A DNA stretch of 14,402 nt, taken from assembly GCA_964552035.1 (NCBI GenBank), contig CAZKFN010000063.1, positions 1 to 14,402 on the forward strand, in the 5' to 3' direction. Source of the DNA: CAZKFN01 sp964552035 (GTDB lineage: Bacteria > Bacteroidota > Bacteroidia > Flavobacteriales_E > Vicingaceae). The notes under the pieces were generated by a model. It searched no databases, was not told the origin of the DNA, and worked only from the letters and a program-made list of their open reading frames with translations. Below, piece by piece: positions 1 to 7,667 of this stretch (positions are counted from its first letter, which is position 1; every line of letters begins with the position of its first letter). A program made the translations under genes and the position numbers.

Positions 1-561
1 CCTTCCAAAAATTTAGGATGTTATGGAGATGGAGGTGCGATTTTCACCAATGATGATGCTTTAGCAGAAAAGGCTAGAATGATAGTTAATCATGGAATGA
101 AAGTTCGTTATTATCACGATGAAGTAGGAGTGAATTCTAGACTGGATAGTATTCAAGCAGTTGTTCTAAGAATTAAGCTAAAGCATTTAGATAATTATAA
201 TAAAGCTAGAAATGCTGCAGCTAAATACTACACTTCTGCTTTTGCTAAGACAGATTCTATTCAAACACCTCATCAGGTTGAAAATAGTAGCCATGTTTTT
301 CATCAATACACCTTGAGAATTAAGAATGGAAATAGAAATGAATTACAGCAGAAGTTAAAAGAAGCTGGAATTCCTGCAATGATCTATTATCCTGTACCCT
401 TGCATCAGCAAAAAGCATATAGAGATGAGCGATATCAAGATGGAGCTTTCCCTATTGCAGAGCAATTGTCTCAAGAAGTGTTAAGTTTGCCAATGCACAC
501 GGAACTAAGTGAGGAGCAATTGAAGTATATAACAGAGAAAATATTGGAATTTGTAAAATAG
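1..561 (+). CDS. wbpE: DegT/DnrJ/EryC1 aminotransferase, WbpE/WlbC type (5' end missing)
   Basis: This is the C-terminal part (186 codons) of a PLP-dependent sugar aminotransferase. The frame is open from base 1; an internal ATG at 79 is not the start. The first codons read PSKNLGCYGDGGAIFTND, the PLP-lysine motif of the family, with the Schiff-base lysine at bases 7-9. It is followed by the NHG..VRY.H...GVN.RLD..QA.VL block and the late YYPVPLHQQ segment. Known WbpE/WlbC enzymes transaminate UDP-2-acetamido-3-keto-glucuronate to the 3-amino sugar using glutamate. That assignment is supported by the WbpD-type acetyltransferase gene two genes downstream, which performs the next step. The partner oxidoreductase (WbpB/WlbA) would be expected upstream. 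The family call is firm. The exact sugar is inferred, and a 3- or 4-amino-hexose aminotransferase for another pathway is the alternative. Confidence 0.85.
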   Translation, partial: PSKNLGCYGDGGAIFTNDDALAEKARMIVNHGMKVRYYHDEVGVNSRLDSIQAVVLRIKLKHLDNYNKARNAAAKYYTSAFAKTDSIQTPHQVENSSHVFHQYTLRIKNGNRNELQQKLKEAGIPAMIYYPVPLHQQKAYRDERYQDGAFPIAEQLSQEVLSLPMHTELSEEQLKYITEKILEFVK

Positions 562-567
562 AAAAAA

Positions 568-1887
568 ATGAGAATAGCAATAGTAGGAACGGGCTATGTT
601 GGGTTGGTTACGGGTACTTGTTTAGCAGAGACTGGGAACGATGTGATTTGTGTAGATATAGATGAAGCTAAAGTTCAAAAATTAAGAAATGGAGTAGTGC
701 CAATTTATGAACCACAATTAGATATTCTATTAGAGAGAAATATTAAGCAAAAGCGTTTGTCATTTACTACTGATTTAGAAAAAGCAGTTAAACAATCGGA
801 TATTATATTTTTGGCATTGCCAACACCGCCAGGAGAAGATGGTTCAGCCGACTTATCCTATGTTTTAGGAGTGGCAGATGAGTTGGGTAAAATGATTGAT
901 GATTATAAAATAATTATTGATAAAAGTACAGTTCCTGTTGGGACTGCAGATTTGGTGAGAGAGACTGTTGCAAAAAATGCAAAGGTAGAATTTGATGTAG
1001 TTTCTAATCCTGAATTTTTGAGAGAAGGGTATGCTGTTGAAGATTTCCTTAAACCCGATAGAGTTATTATAGGTACTCGTTCAGAAAAGGCAAGAAAAAT
1101 ATTAGAGGAATTATATAACCCTTACGTTCGTCAAGGTAATCCAATTATATTTATGGATGAGCGTTCAGCTGAGTTGACAAAATATGCTTCCAATGCTTTT
1201 TTAGCTACGAAGATTACGTTCATGAATGAGATTGCAAATTTTTGTGAGTTAGTAGGAGCTAATGTGGATGATGTAAGAGTGGGTATGGGCTCGGATACTA
1301 GAATTGGGAAGCGTTTTCTTTTTCCAGGTATAGGATTCGGGGGGAGTTGCTTTCCTAAAGATGTTCAGGCCTTAGCTAGATCTGGAAGAGAATATAATTA
1401 TGATTTTAAAATATTAAACTCAGTGATGAGCATCAACCAAAAGCAAAAAGTATCTATCGTCGAAAAGATAAAAAAGTATTTTAAAGGAGACATTAAAGGG
1501 AAAAAGGTAGCGCTTTGGGGTTTAGCTTTTAAGCCAAATACGGACGATATTCGAGAAGCACCTTCCTTATATATTATTGAGGAATTATTAAAAGAAGGCG
1601 TACATATTGCTGCTTATGATCCTGAAGCCATGACCAATGTCCAGAAGGTATTAGGCGATAAGATTCGATATGCTCTTAGCTTGTATGATGCTTGTGACAA
1701 TGCTGATTTTCTTGTTATTGCTACAGAATGGACGGTTTTTAGAAACCCTAATTTTGAGGAAATTAAAAGCAAATTAAAAAATCATATAATTTTTGATGGG
1801 AGAAACCTCTATGATTTGGAGCAAATGAGGAATGCTGGCTTTGATTATATTAGTGTTGGAAGAAGCGAAGTAATACAAGAAAAGTAA
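568..1887 (+). CDS. ugd: UDP-glucose 6-dehydrogenase
   Basis: Full-length (439 aa) cytoplasmic enzyme that oxidises UDP-glucose to UDP-glucuronate with two NAD+. The N-terminal Rossmann motif GTGYVG is at residues 7-12. The NPEFLREG motif is at 147-154, the LTKYASNAF helix at 203-211, and the catalytic cysteine is Cys261 in GFGGSCFPKD. The C-terminal UDP-binding domain starts with the WGLAFKPNTDDIREAPS block. The PTPPGEDGSADL segment is a form I associate with Bacteroidota enzymes. The gene starts 6 bases after the aminotransferase stop. Its stop TAA shares one base with the ATG of the decarboxylase gene, so the product UDP-glucuronate is very likely handed to that enzyme. It differs in subfamily from the second dehydrogenase of the cluster (3473-4768), which has the UDP-HexNAc motifs. 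Confidence 0.95.
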   Translation: MRIAIVGTGYVGLVTGTCLAETGNDVICVDIDEAKVQKLRNGVVPIYEPQLDILLERNIKQKRLSFTTDLEKAVKQSDIIFLALPTPPGEDGSADLSYVLGVADELGKMIDDYKIIIDKSTVPVGTADLVRETVAKNAKVEFDVVSNPEFLREGYAVEDFLKPDRVIIGTRSEKARKILEELYNPYVRQGNPIIFMDERSAELTKYASNAFLATKITFMNEIANFCELVGANVDDVRVGMGSDTRIGKRFLFPGIGFGGSCFPKDVQALARSGREYNYDFKILNSVMSINQKQKVSIVEKIKKYFKGDIKGKKVALWGLAFKPNTDDIREAPSLYIIEELLKEGVHIAAYDPEAMTNVQKVLGDKIRYALSLYDACDNADFLVIATEWTVFRNPNFEEIKSKLKNHIIFDGRNLYDLEQMRNAGFDYISVGRSEVIQEK

Positions 1888-2873
1888 TGAAAAGAATATT
1901 AATTACAGGAGCAGCTGGCTTTTTAGGATCACACCTTTGTGATAAATTTATAAATGAAGGATATGAAGTAATAGGTATGGACAACCTCATTACGGGAAGT
2001 ATTCGAAATTTAGAGCATTTGTTTCCCTTAGAAGAATTTAAGTTTTATCATCATGATGTTTCTAACTTTGTACATGTCGAAGGGAATATAGATTATATTT
2101 TACACTTTGCATCGCCTGCAAGCCCTATAGATTATTTAAAAATTCCCATTCAAACCCTAAAAGTTAGTTCTTTAGGTACCCATAACCTATTGGGGCTAGC
2201 AAAAGCAAAGGGGGCTAAAATATTAGTAGCCTCCACCTCTGAAGTATATGGGGATCCATTAGTTCATCCACAAAAAGAAAGCTATTGGGGTAATGTAAAT
2301 CCAATTGGACCAAGAGGAGTTTACGATGAAGCCAAACGATTTCAAGAAGCATTGACTATGGCTTACCATACTTTTCACAATTTGGACATAGCTATCGTTA
2401 GGATTTTTAATACTTATGGGCCTAGGATGAGGTTAAATGATGGAAGAGCATTGCCTGCTTTCATCGGTCAAGCGTTGAGAGGTGAAAATATAACGGTCTT
2501 TGGAGAAGGTAAACAAACACGCTCTTTTTGTTTTATAGATGATCTTGTAGATGGAATTTATAAATTATTATTAAGCGATTACCCTCAACCAGTTAATCTT
2601 GGAAATCCTGATGAAATAACGATTCTAGATTTTGCCAAAGAAATAGTGAAGTTAACGGGTAGTGATCAGAAGATTGTATTTAAAGACTTGCCGGAAGACG
2701 ACCCCAAACAAAGAAGACCCGATATTTCTAAAGCAAAAGAACTATTAGGCTGGCAACCAAAAGTGGATAGAGCAGAAGGGTTAAAAATAACTTATGATTA
2801 TTTTAAATCCTTAAAAAAAGAAGAATTATATAAAGAGGCACATAACGATTTTTCAAAATACATTAGAAGATAA
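1887..2873 (+). CDS. uxs: UDP-glucuronate decarboxylase (UDP-xylose synthase), extended SDR
   Basis: A 328-residue extended short-chain dehydrogenase. It carries the NAD-binding GAAGFLG at residues 8-14, the STSEVYGDP block at 116-124 with Ser118-Glu119, and the catalytic pair Tyr146/Lys150 in YDEAK. The HFASPASPIDY segment (73-83), RIFNTYGPRM (172-181) and GEGKQTRSFCFIDD are characteristic of UDP-xylose synthases rather than epimerases. Family enzymes oxidise C4 of UDP-glucuronate, decarboxylate C6 and reduce the ketone to give UDP-xylose. The TAATG overlap with the UDP-glucose dehydrogenase gene supports a two-step ugd-uxs module. Release of the 4-keto-pentose instead of UDP-xylose, as in ArnA, is less likely because the protein lacks a formyltransferase domain. 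The C-terminal tail (about 305-328) is lysine rich and carries no recognisable domain. Confidence 0.92.
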   Translation: MKRILITGAAGFLGSHLCDKFINEGYEVIGMDNLITGSIRNLEHLFPLEEFKFYHHDVSNFVHVEGNIDYILHFASPASPIDYLKIPIQTLKVSSLGTHNLLGLAKAKGAKILVASTSEVYGDPLVHPQKESYWGNVNPIGPRGVYDEAKRFQEALTMAYHTFHNLDIAIVRIFNTYGPRMRLNDGRALPAFIGQALRGENITVFGEGKQTRSFCFIDDLVDGIYKLLLSDYPQPVNLGNPDEITILDFAKEIVKLTGSDQKIVFKDLPEDDPKQRRPDISKAKELLGWQPKVDRAEGLKITYDYFKSLKKEELYKEAHNDFSKYIRR

Positions 2874-2874
2874 A

Positions 2875-3450
2875 ATGGACTATTTTGCACATGAAACAGC
2901 AGTAATCGATGAAAATTGTGAAATAGGTCAAGGAACTAAAATATGGCACTTTTCACATATAATGTCTAATTCAATAATTGGAGAAAACTGTAATATTGGT
3001 CAAAATTGTGTGATTTCTCCTGATGTTGTTTTAGGCAATCAAGTGAAAGTTCAAAATAATGTTTCCATTTATACCGGAGTGATTTGCGAAGATGATGTTT
3101 TCTTAGGGCCTTCTATGGTATTTACAAATGTTACTAATCCCCGTTCTGCAATAAATCGCAGAGGGCAGTATGAAAAAACTTTGGTAAAAAAGGGAGCTAC
3201 TATAGGAGCAAATGCAACGATAGTTTGTGGAAATGATTTAGGAAGGTATTGTTTTATAGGAGCTGGAGCTGTAATAACAAAAGCTGTAAAAGATTATGCA
3301 CTGATGGTCGGTAATCCAGCTAAGCAAATTGGGTGGATGAGTGAGTATGGACATCGATTGCATTTTGATGAGAATGGTCAAGCAACCTGCCCAGAGTCAA
3401 ATGAAAAATATAGCCTTAAAGAAGGCGAAGTAAAGAAAGTAAACAACTAA
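2875..3450 (+). CDS. wbpD: UDP-2-acetamido-3-amino-2,3-dideoxyglucuronate N-acetyltransferase, WbpD/WlbB type
   Basis: A 191-residue left-handed beta-helix acyltransferase built on hexapeptide repeats (IGENCNIGQNCVI near 35-47, VVLGNQVKVQ near 51-60). Landmarks that match the WbpD/WlbB group closely are IWHFSHI (23-29), GPSMVFTNVTNPRS (78-91), TLVKKGATIGANATIVCG (102-119) and YALMVGNPAKQIGWMSEYG (141-159), followed by a short CPxxxxxY tail. Known members use acetyl-CoA to acetylate the 3-amino group of UDP-GlcNAc3N-uronate, giving UDP-GlcNAc(3NAc)A, a precursor of di-N-acetylated uronic acids in O-antigens. The partner aminotransferase is the first gene of the window; the ugd-uxs pair has come to lie between them. 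It starts one base after the uxs stop. The specific substrate is inferred from family resemblance and context. Confidence 0.88.
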   Translation: MDYFAHETAVIDENCEIGQGTKIWHFSHIMSNSIIGENCNIGQNCVISPDVVLGNQVKVQNNVSIYTGVICEDDVFLGPSMVFTNVTNPRSAINRRGQYEKTLVKKGATIGANATIVCGNDLGRYCFIGAGAVITKAVKDYALMVGNPAKQIGWMSEYGHRLHFDENGQATCPESNEKYSLKEGEVKKVNN

Positions 3451-3472
3451 AATAAATAGAAGAAAAAAACAA

Positions 3473-4768
3473 ATGAGTATTTATCAAGATATTGTCGATA
3501 AGGAAAAAACTATTTCAGTTATAGGACTAGGGTATGTTGGTTTGCCTATTGCTTTAGCTTTTGCAAAAAAGGTAAAGGTAATAGGATTTGATATAAGTGA
3601 AAGCAGAATCGCTCAAATGAAAAATAAAATCGATCCTAGTAATGAACTACCAACTGAAGCTTTTGAAAATTCAGATATTGAGTTTACAGCTAATCCAACG
3701 GATTTAAAAAAAGCCGATTTCCATATTGTAGCTGTTCCCACTCCAATTGATTCGCAAAAAATGCCGGATCTAAAACCTTTGTTGGCTGCTTCTAAAACTG
3801 TAGGAGAAAATATTAAGAAAGGAGATTATGTGGTTTATGAGTCAACTGTATATCCAGGCTGTACAGAAGAAGATTGTGTACCAGTAATCGAAAAAATAAG
3901 TGGATTAAAATCTCAAACAGACTTTTCAGTTGGCTATTCACCTGAAAGAATTAATCCAGGTGATACTAAGCATACCCTAGAAAATGTAGTGAAAGTAGTT
4001 TCAGGAGACACTCCTGAATCAGCTGAAGAAATTGCTAAAGTATATGAACTGGTTGTTAAGGCAGGTGTGCATAAAGCAGAAAGTATAAAAGTGGCTGAAG
4101 CTGCTAAGATAATTGAAAATACGCAAAGGGATGTTAACATTGCCTTAATCAATGAACTGTCTATCATTTTTGAAAAAATGAAGATAAATACATACGATGT
4201 TTTGCGAGCAGCTGGTACTAAATGGAACTTTTTGCCATTTAGCCCAGGTTTGGTAGGTGGACATTGCATTGGTGTTGACCCTTATTATTTGACATATAAA
4301 GCGAAGGAGTATGGATATCATGCGCAAATTATTACTTCAGGTCGTGCTGTAAATGATGGTATGGGCACTAACATAGCCGATAGAATTGTTAAAGAATTAA
4401 TATCAAGAACTCAAAAGAGCGATGGAGCAAAAGTCCTAATTATGGGAACCACCTTTAAAGAAAATGTTAGTGATATTAGAAATTCAAAAGTTGTTGATGT
4501 ATATAAAGAACTTACGCTTTTTGGATTAAATGTGGAAGTTAGCGACCCTTATGCTTCAAAAGAAGAAGTCAAAGAGCTTTATGGATACTCTTTAATTGAT
4601 GAAATCTCAGATGATTATGATGCAGTTATAATGGCTGTGAATCACAAAGAATATTTAGAGAAAGATGAAGCATATTTCAAAAGAATCATGAAAAAAGATG
4701 GTTTTATTTTTGATGTTAAAGGAGCATTGAAAGATAAAATTAAAGAAACAAGATATCTAAGTTTATAA
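3473..4768 (+). CDS. tviB: UDP-N-acetylhexosamine 6-dehydrogenase, TviB/WbpO type
   Basis: A 431-residue nucleotide-sugar dehydrogenase with GLGYVGLP at residues 18-25, YESTVYPGCTEE at 122-133, YSPERINPGD at 155-164 and the catalytic Cys265 in GGHCIGVDPYYL. The YSPERINPGD form and the GHCIGVDPYYL cysteine loop place it with TviB/WbpO rather than with UDP-glucose dehydrogenases (GFGGSCFPKD) or WbpA (which I recall as FSPER-DPG). TviB oxidises UDP-GlcNAc to UDP-GlcNAcA, and WbpO acts on UDP-GalNAc. The TviC/WbpP-type epimerase gene lies two genes downstream, so the pair should deliver UDP-GalNAcA, as in the Vi-antigen route. No WbpA homologue is visible, so this enzyme may also feed the WbpB/E/D branch with UDP-GlcNAcA. 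The gene starts 22 bases after the acetyltransferase, with an A-rich leader and no Shine-Dalgarno site. It overlaps the next gene by one base. Confidence 0.9.
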   Translation: MSIYQDIVDKEKTISVIGLGYVGLPIALAFAKKVKVIGFDISESRIAQMKNKIDPSNELPTEAFENSDIEFTANPTDLKKADFHIVAVPTPIDSQKMPDLKPLLAASKTVGENIKKGDYVVYESTVYPGCTEEDCVPVIEKISGLKSQTDFSVGYSPERINPGDTKHTLENVVKVVSGDTPESAEEIAKVYELVVKAGVHKAESIKVAEAAKIIENTQRDVNIALINELSIIFEKMKINTYDVLRAAGTKWNFLPFSPGLVGGHCIGVDPYYLTYKAKEYGYHAQIITSGRAVNDGMGTNIADRIVKELISRTQKSDGAKVLIMGTTFKENVSDIRNSKVVDVYKELTLFGLNVEVSDPYASKEEVKELYGYSLIDEISDDYDAVIMAVNHKEYLEKDEAYFKRIMKKDGFIFDVKGALKDKIKETRYLSL

Positions 4769-5826
4769 TGAGTAAAAATGTTTTAATAACAGGGGGAGCT
4801 GGTTTTATAGGTTCACATGTAGTAAGGTTATTTGTAAAAAAATATCCTCATATAAAAGTGATTAATTATGATAAGCTTACTTATGCTGGGAACCTTGAAA
4901 ATTTAAAAGATATTGCTTCTTCTGAAAATTATATTTTTGTAAGAGGAGATATTGTTGACGAACAAAAGCTTGAGGAGACTTTTAAAAAATATGAAGTGGA
5001 TGCAGTTATTCATCTGGCTGCAGAATCTCATGTTGACCGTTCAATTACTGATCCAAATGCTTTTATTCAAACCAATGTAATAGGAACTACTACCTTGATG
5101 AATGTAGCAAAAAAATATTGGGCTGAAAAGTACGAAGACAAACTATTTTATCATGTTTCAACCGATGAGGTGTATGGCTCTTTAGGCGACACAGGTTATT
5201 TCACGGAAACAACCTCTTATGATCCTAGAAGTCCATATTCTGCTTCTAAAGCTTCATCAGACCACTTGGTTAGAGCTTATTTTCACACCTATAATTTTCC
5301 AGTAGTCATTTCCAATTGTTCAAATAACTACGGAGCAAATCAGTTTCCAGAAAAATTGATTCCTTTATTTATAAACAACATCAAGAAAAATAAACCCTTA
5401 CCAGTTTATGGTAAAGGTGATAATGTGAGAGATTGGCTGTGGGTAAATGATCATGCCGATGCTATTGACGTCATTTTTCATAAAGGCAAATTAGGGGAAA
5501 CATACAATATCGGTGGAAATAATGAATGGACTAACATTGATTTGATTAAAACCCTATGCCGAATTATGGATGAAAAGCTTGGGAGAACTGAAGGGAGCTC
5601 AGAAAAATTAATCACCTATGTTAAAGATAGGTTAGGGCACGATCATCGCTACGCTATTGACTCCACTAAATTAAAAGTAGAATTGGGCTGGGAGCCATCT
5701 ATTGAATTTGAAGAAGGTCTTGACAAAACTGTAAATTGGTATTTAAATAATGAGGAATGGCTAGAAAATGTAACTTCTGGAGCTTATCAAGAATACTATC
5801 AAAATCAATACAATAATAGACCCTAA
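4768..5826 (+). CDS. rfbB: dTDP-glucose 4,6-dehydratase
   Basis: A 352-residue extended SDR that dehydrates dTDP-glucose to dTDP-4-keto-6-deoxyglucose. It has GGAGFIG at residues 9-15, the YDKLTYAGN block at 34-42, AAESHVDRSI at 84-93, the dehydratase triad region STDEVYG at 131-137 (Thr132-Asp133-Glu134), and Tyr157/Lys161 in YSASK. NNYGANQFPEKLIP and the GKGDNVRDWLWVNDH block complete a full-length family pattern. The Asp-Glu pair after Thr distinguishes it from epimerases. The ATG overlaps the tviB stop by one base. The usual partners rfbA, rfbC and rfbD are not in the window. The product may go to L-rhamnose, or to an amino-deoxy sugar, through genes elsewhere. Confidence 0.95.
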   Translation: MSKNVLITGGAGFIGSHVVRLFVKKYPHIKVINYDKLTYAGNLENLKDIASSENYIFVRGDIVDEQKLEETFKKYEVDAVIHLAAESHVDRSITDPNAFIQTNVIGTTTLMNVAKKYWAEKYEDKLFYHVSTDEVYGSLGDTGYFTETTSYDPRSPYSASKASSDHLVRAYFHTYNFPVVISNCSNNYGANQFPEKLIPLFINNIKKNKPLPVYGKGDNVRDWLWVNDHADAIDVIFHKGKLGETYNIGGNNEWTNIDLIKTLCRIMDEKLGRTEGSSEKLITYVKDRLGHDHRYAIDSTKLKVELGWEPSIEFEEGLDKTVNWYLNNEEWLENVTSGAYQEYYQNQYNNRP

Positions 5827-5854
5827 AGCCAAAACTAAATCAACAATAAATTAT

Positions 5855-6847
5855 ATGTACGAGTCGAAATATCACAAGGAAGATTTATCAAACTATGTTT
5901 TTCTAATTACTGGAGGGGCAGGTTTTATAGGGTCGAATATTGTAGAATATCTTCTGAAAAATGATGCTAAAGAAGTTCGTGTTTTCGATAATTTAGCAAC
6001 TGGATTCAAAAAAAATATAGCACCTTTTTTAGGTTTAGATAATTTTAAATTTATAGAAGGAGATATAACGGATTATCAACAATGCCTTGAAGCAACAAAA
6101 GGAGTGGACTACATTAGTCATCAAGCCGCTTTGGGATCTGTTCCTAGAAGTATTAAAAAACCTTTGGGTACAAATCTTGCCAATGTTAATGGTTTTATTA
6201 ATATGGCAACAGCTGCTAGAGAAAATAAGATAAAGAGAATGGTATATGCAAGTTCTTCTTCAGTTTATGGCGATAGCCCAGAATTACCTAAAGTTGAAAA
6301 TAGAATAGGAAAACCTTTATCTCCCTACGCTGTAACTAAATATGTAAATGAACTTTATGCTGATGTTTTTCATAAAAACTATAAGCAAGAAATTATAGGT
6401 TTACGTTATTTTAATGTGTTTGGTCCCAACCAAAGTCCTCAAGGAGAATATGCTGCGGTTATTCCTTTATTTATTGATGCCTTAAGGAATAATAAGTCGC
6501 CTATGATTAACGGAGATGGAACACAAAGTAGGGATTTTACCTTTGTAGAAAATGCTGTTCAAGCTAACATTAGAGCGTTGTTTACCAAAGAAGAAGATGC
6601 TTTAGGAGAAGTTTTTAATGTTGCCTATGGAGAAAAGTATGACTTACTTCAATTGGTAAGTTTTTTACAAGATATTATTGGCTCAGATACACCAGCCAAA
6701 CATAGGGAAGAAAGACAAGGAGATATTAAAAAATCTTGGGCAGATATTTCTAAAGCTAGAAAACTATTAGGCTATGATCCACTATTTCAGTTTAAAGATG
6801 GATTAAAGATTACGGTAGATTGGTTTTTAAATAAAGAGCAAGACTAA
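5855..6847 (+). CDS. tviC: UDP-GlcNAc/UDP-GlcNAcA C4-epimerase, WbpP/TviC type
   Basis: A 330-residue extended SDR with TGGAGFIGS at residues 19-27, a serine cluster SSSSVYGDS at 133-141, and Tyr158/Lys162 in YAVTK. The SHQAALGSVPRSI segment (88-100), RYFNVFGPNQSPQGEYAAVIP, and GDGTQSRDFTFVENAVQAN resemble the WbpP/TviC group of epimerases that prefer N-acetylated substrates. An N-terminal extension of roughly 15 residues precedes the Rossmann motif, as in WbpP and TviC. Together with the dehydrogenase at 3473-4768 it would interconvert the gluco and galacto forms, either before oxidation (WbpP-WbpO order) or after it (TviB-TviC order). The sequence does not decide which. It starts 28 bases after rfbB without a clear ribosome site. 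The last codons form the left arm of a hairpin. Confidence 0.88.
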   Translation: MYESKYHKEDLSNYVFLITGGAGFIGSNIVEYLLKNDAKEVRVFDNLATGFKKNIAPFLGLDNFKFIEGDITDYQQCLEATKGVDYISHQAALGSVPRSIKKPLGTNLANVNGFINMATAARENKIKRMVYASSSSVYGDSPELPKVENRIGKPLSPYAVTKYVNELYADVFHKNYKQEIIGLRYFNVFGPNQSPQGEYAAVIPLFIDALRNNKSPMINGDGTQSRDFTFVENAVQANIRALFTKEEDALGEVFNVAYGEKYDLLQLVSFLQDIIGSDTPAKHREERQGDIKKSWADISKARKLLGYDPLFQFKDGLKITVDWFLNKEQD

Positions 6848-6863
6848 TTAGTATTACTTGCTC
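6836..6863 (+). terminator. Hairpin spanning the tviC stop codon; possible terminator or attenuator
   Basis: The arms GAGCAAG (6836-6842) and CTTGCTC (6857-6863) are perfect inverted repeats. Inside them TAAT (6845-6848) pairs with ATTA (6853-6856) around a four-base loop TAGT, leaving only AC (6843-6844) as a bulge. The resulting stem has 11 pairs. It is followed by ATTTCTGATTTC, which is T-rich but not an uninterrupted T run, so termination is probably partial. It sits between the sugar-enzyme genes and the phosphatase gene. Confidence 0.45.
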
Positions 6864-6907
6864 ATTTCTGATTTCATTATCCTAGAATAGAGTACCTTTA
6901 TCCTTGA

Positions 6908-6913
6908 AAAGGG
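6908..6913 (+). promoter_or_regulatory. Probable ribosome binding site of the PHP phosphatase gene
   Basis: AAAGGG lies 7 bases before the ATG at 6921 and supports this start. Most genes upstream have only A-rich leaders. A short complement CCTTT at 6895-6899 could pair with it, which is weak evidence for occlusion. Confidence 0.4.
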
Positions 6914-6920
6914 AATTACT

Positions 6921-7667
6921 ATGAATTGGTTTAGGAGGTTATTTACTCAAGAGGAAACTCTACCAGCTATTGACTTGGGAGAAGTTCAGGTTGATATGCA
7001 TTCTCATTTACTTCCTGGTATAGACGACGGGGCAAAAACACTTGAAGAAAGTATAACATTAATTCGTGGCTTTAAAGAACTAGGTTATCGTAAAGTTATT
7101 ACCACCCCTCATGTTATGTCCGATTTTTATAAAAACACACCTGATATTATTCTATCTGCTAAAAAAAAGGTAAAAGGTACATTAGCAACACAAAGAGTTA
7201 ATATAGAGGTAGAAGCATCCGCTGAATATTATTTAGATGAGTTCCTTATTCATAAAATTGAATCCAAAGAATTATTACCTTTTGGAGATAATTATATTTT
7301 ATTTGAACTTCCCTTTATTGGAGAGCCGCCCAATTTAGCAACTTTTGTATTTGAACTTCAAACCAATGGATATACCCCAATATTAGCACATCCTGAACGC
7401 TACACTTATTGGCATGATAATTTTGATAAATACCATGAAATGAAAGATAGAGGAGTACACCTTCAATTAAATATGTTTTCATTAATTGGGTATTATTCCC
7501 CTCAAATAAAAAAGATTGCAGAACGAATGATAGATGAAGGCTTAGTGAGTTTTTTGGGCTCTGACTGTCATAATGAACAGCACTTGGCTATGATGGATGC
7601 AGTAAGAACTAGGCCTTATTTACATCAATTGGTAGAAAGTGGAAAACTATTAAATAAAACACTTTAA
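6921..7667 (+). CDS. ywqE: PHP-family tyrosine-protein phosphatase, YwqE/CpsB type
   Basis: A 248-residue cytoplasmic metallo-phosphatase of the PHP superfamily. Metal-ligand motifs are visible in order: DMHSHLLPGIDDG at residues 25-37, TTPH at 61-64, EYY at 102-104, HPERY at 157-161 and GSDCHN at 213-218. CpsB, Wzb-like and YwqE proteins remove phosphate from the tyrosine cluster of bacterial tyrosine kinases that control capsule export, and from UDP-sugar dehydrogenases phosphorylated by them. The two dehydrogenases encoded in the same cluster are plausible indirect targets; that is inference. No kinase gene is in the window. The gene follows tviC after 73 bases with a hairpin between, so its expression may be partly uncoupled. 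It is the last gene of the cluster, ending 7 bases before the convergent murB stop. Confidence 0.9.
   Translation: MNWFRRLFTQEETLPAIDLGEVQVDMHSHLLPGIDDGAKTLEESITLIRGFKELGYRKVITTPHVMSDFYKNTPDIILSAKKKVKGTLATQRVNIEVEASAEYYLDEFLIHKIESKELLPFGDNYILFELPFIGEPPNLATFVFELQTNGYTPILAHPERYTYWHDNFDKYHEMKDRGVHLQLNMFSLIGYYSPQIKKIAERMIDEGLVSFLGSDCHNEQHLAMMDAVRTRPYLHQLVESGKLLNKTL

Larger units (their letters stand above)
1..7667 (+). other. Nucleotide-sugar part of a surface polysaccharide (capsule/O-antigen) gene cluster
   Basis: Eight co-directional genes, seven of them separated by -1 to 28 bases, all encode nucleotide-sugar enzymes or a polysaccharide-linked phosphatase. Three junctions are TAATG overlaps or a 1-base gap, which points to one operon and translational coupling. 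The cluster continues upstream of base 1, because the first gene is cut. It ends at the convergent murB gene. No glycosyltransferase, Wzx, Wzy, Wza or tyrosine kinase gene lies inside, so the final polymer cannot be deduced; only the available sugar donors can. Confidence 0.85.

Noticed and set aside
3451..3472. Possible promoter between the acetyltransferase and TviB-type genes
   Set aside because: The gap is only 22 A-rich bases with no TAnnTTTG box; it fits an operon spacer.
3934..4327. Open frames on the minus strand within the UDP-HexNAc dehydrogenase gene
   Set aside because: They are antisense to a strongly supported full-length gene, overlap each other and show no domain, start signal or conserved motif.
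1887..6847. Similar DNA at the starts of uxs, rfbB and tviC (glycine-rich ACAGG-GCTGG-TT blocks) as a repeat element
   Set aside because: The similarity is the shared Rossmann TGGAGFIGS motif of homologous SDR enzymes, not a mobile or recombination repeat.
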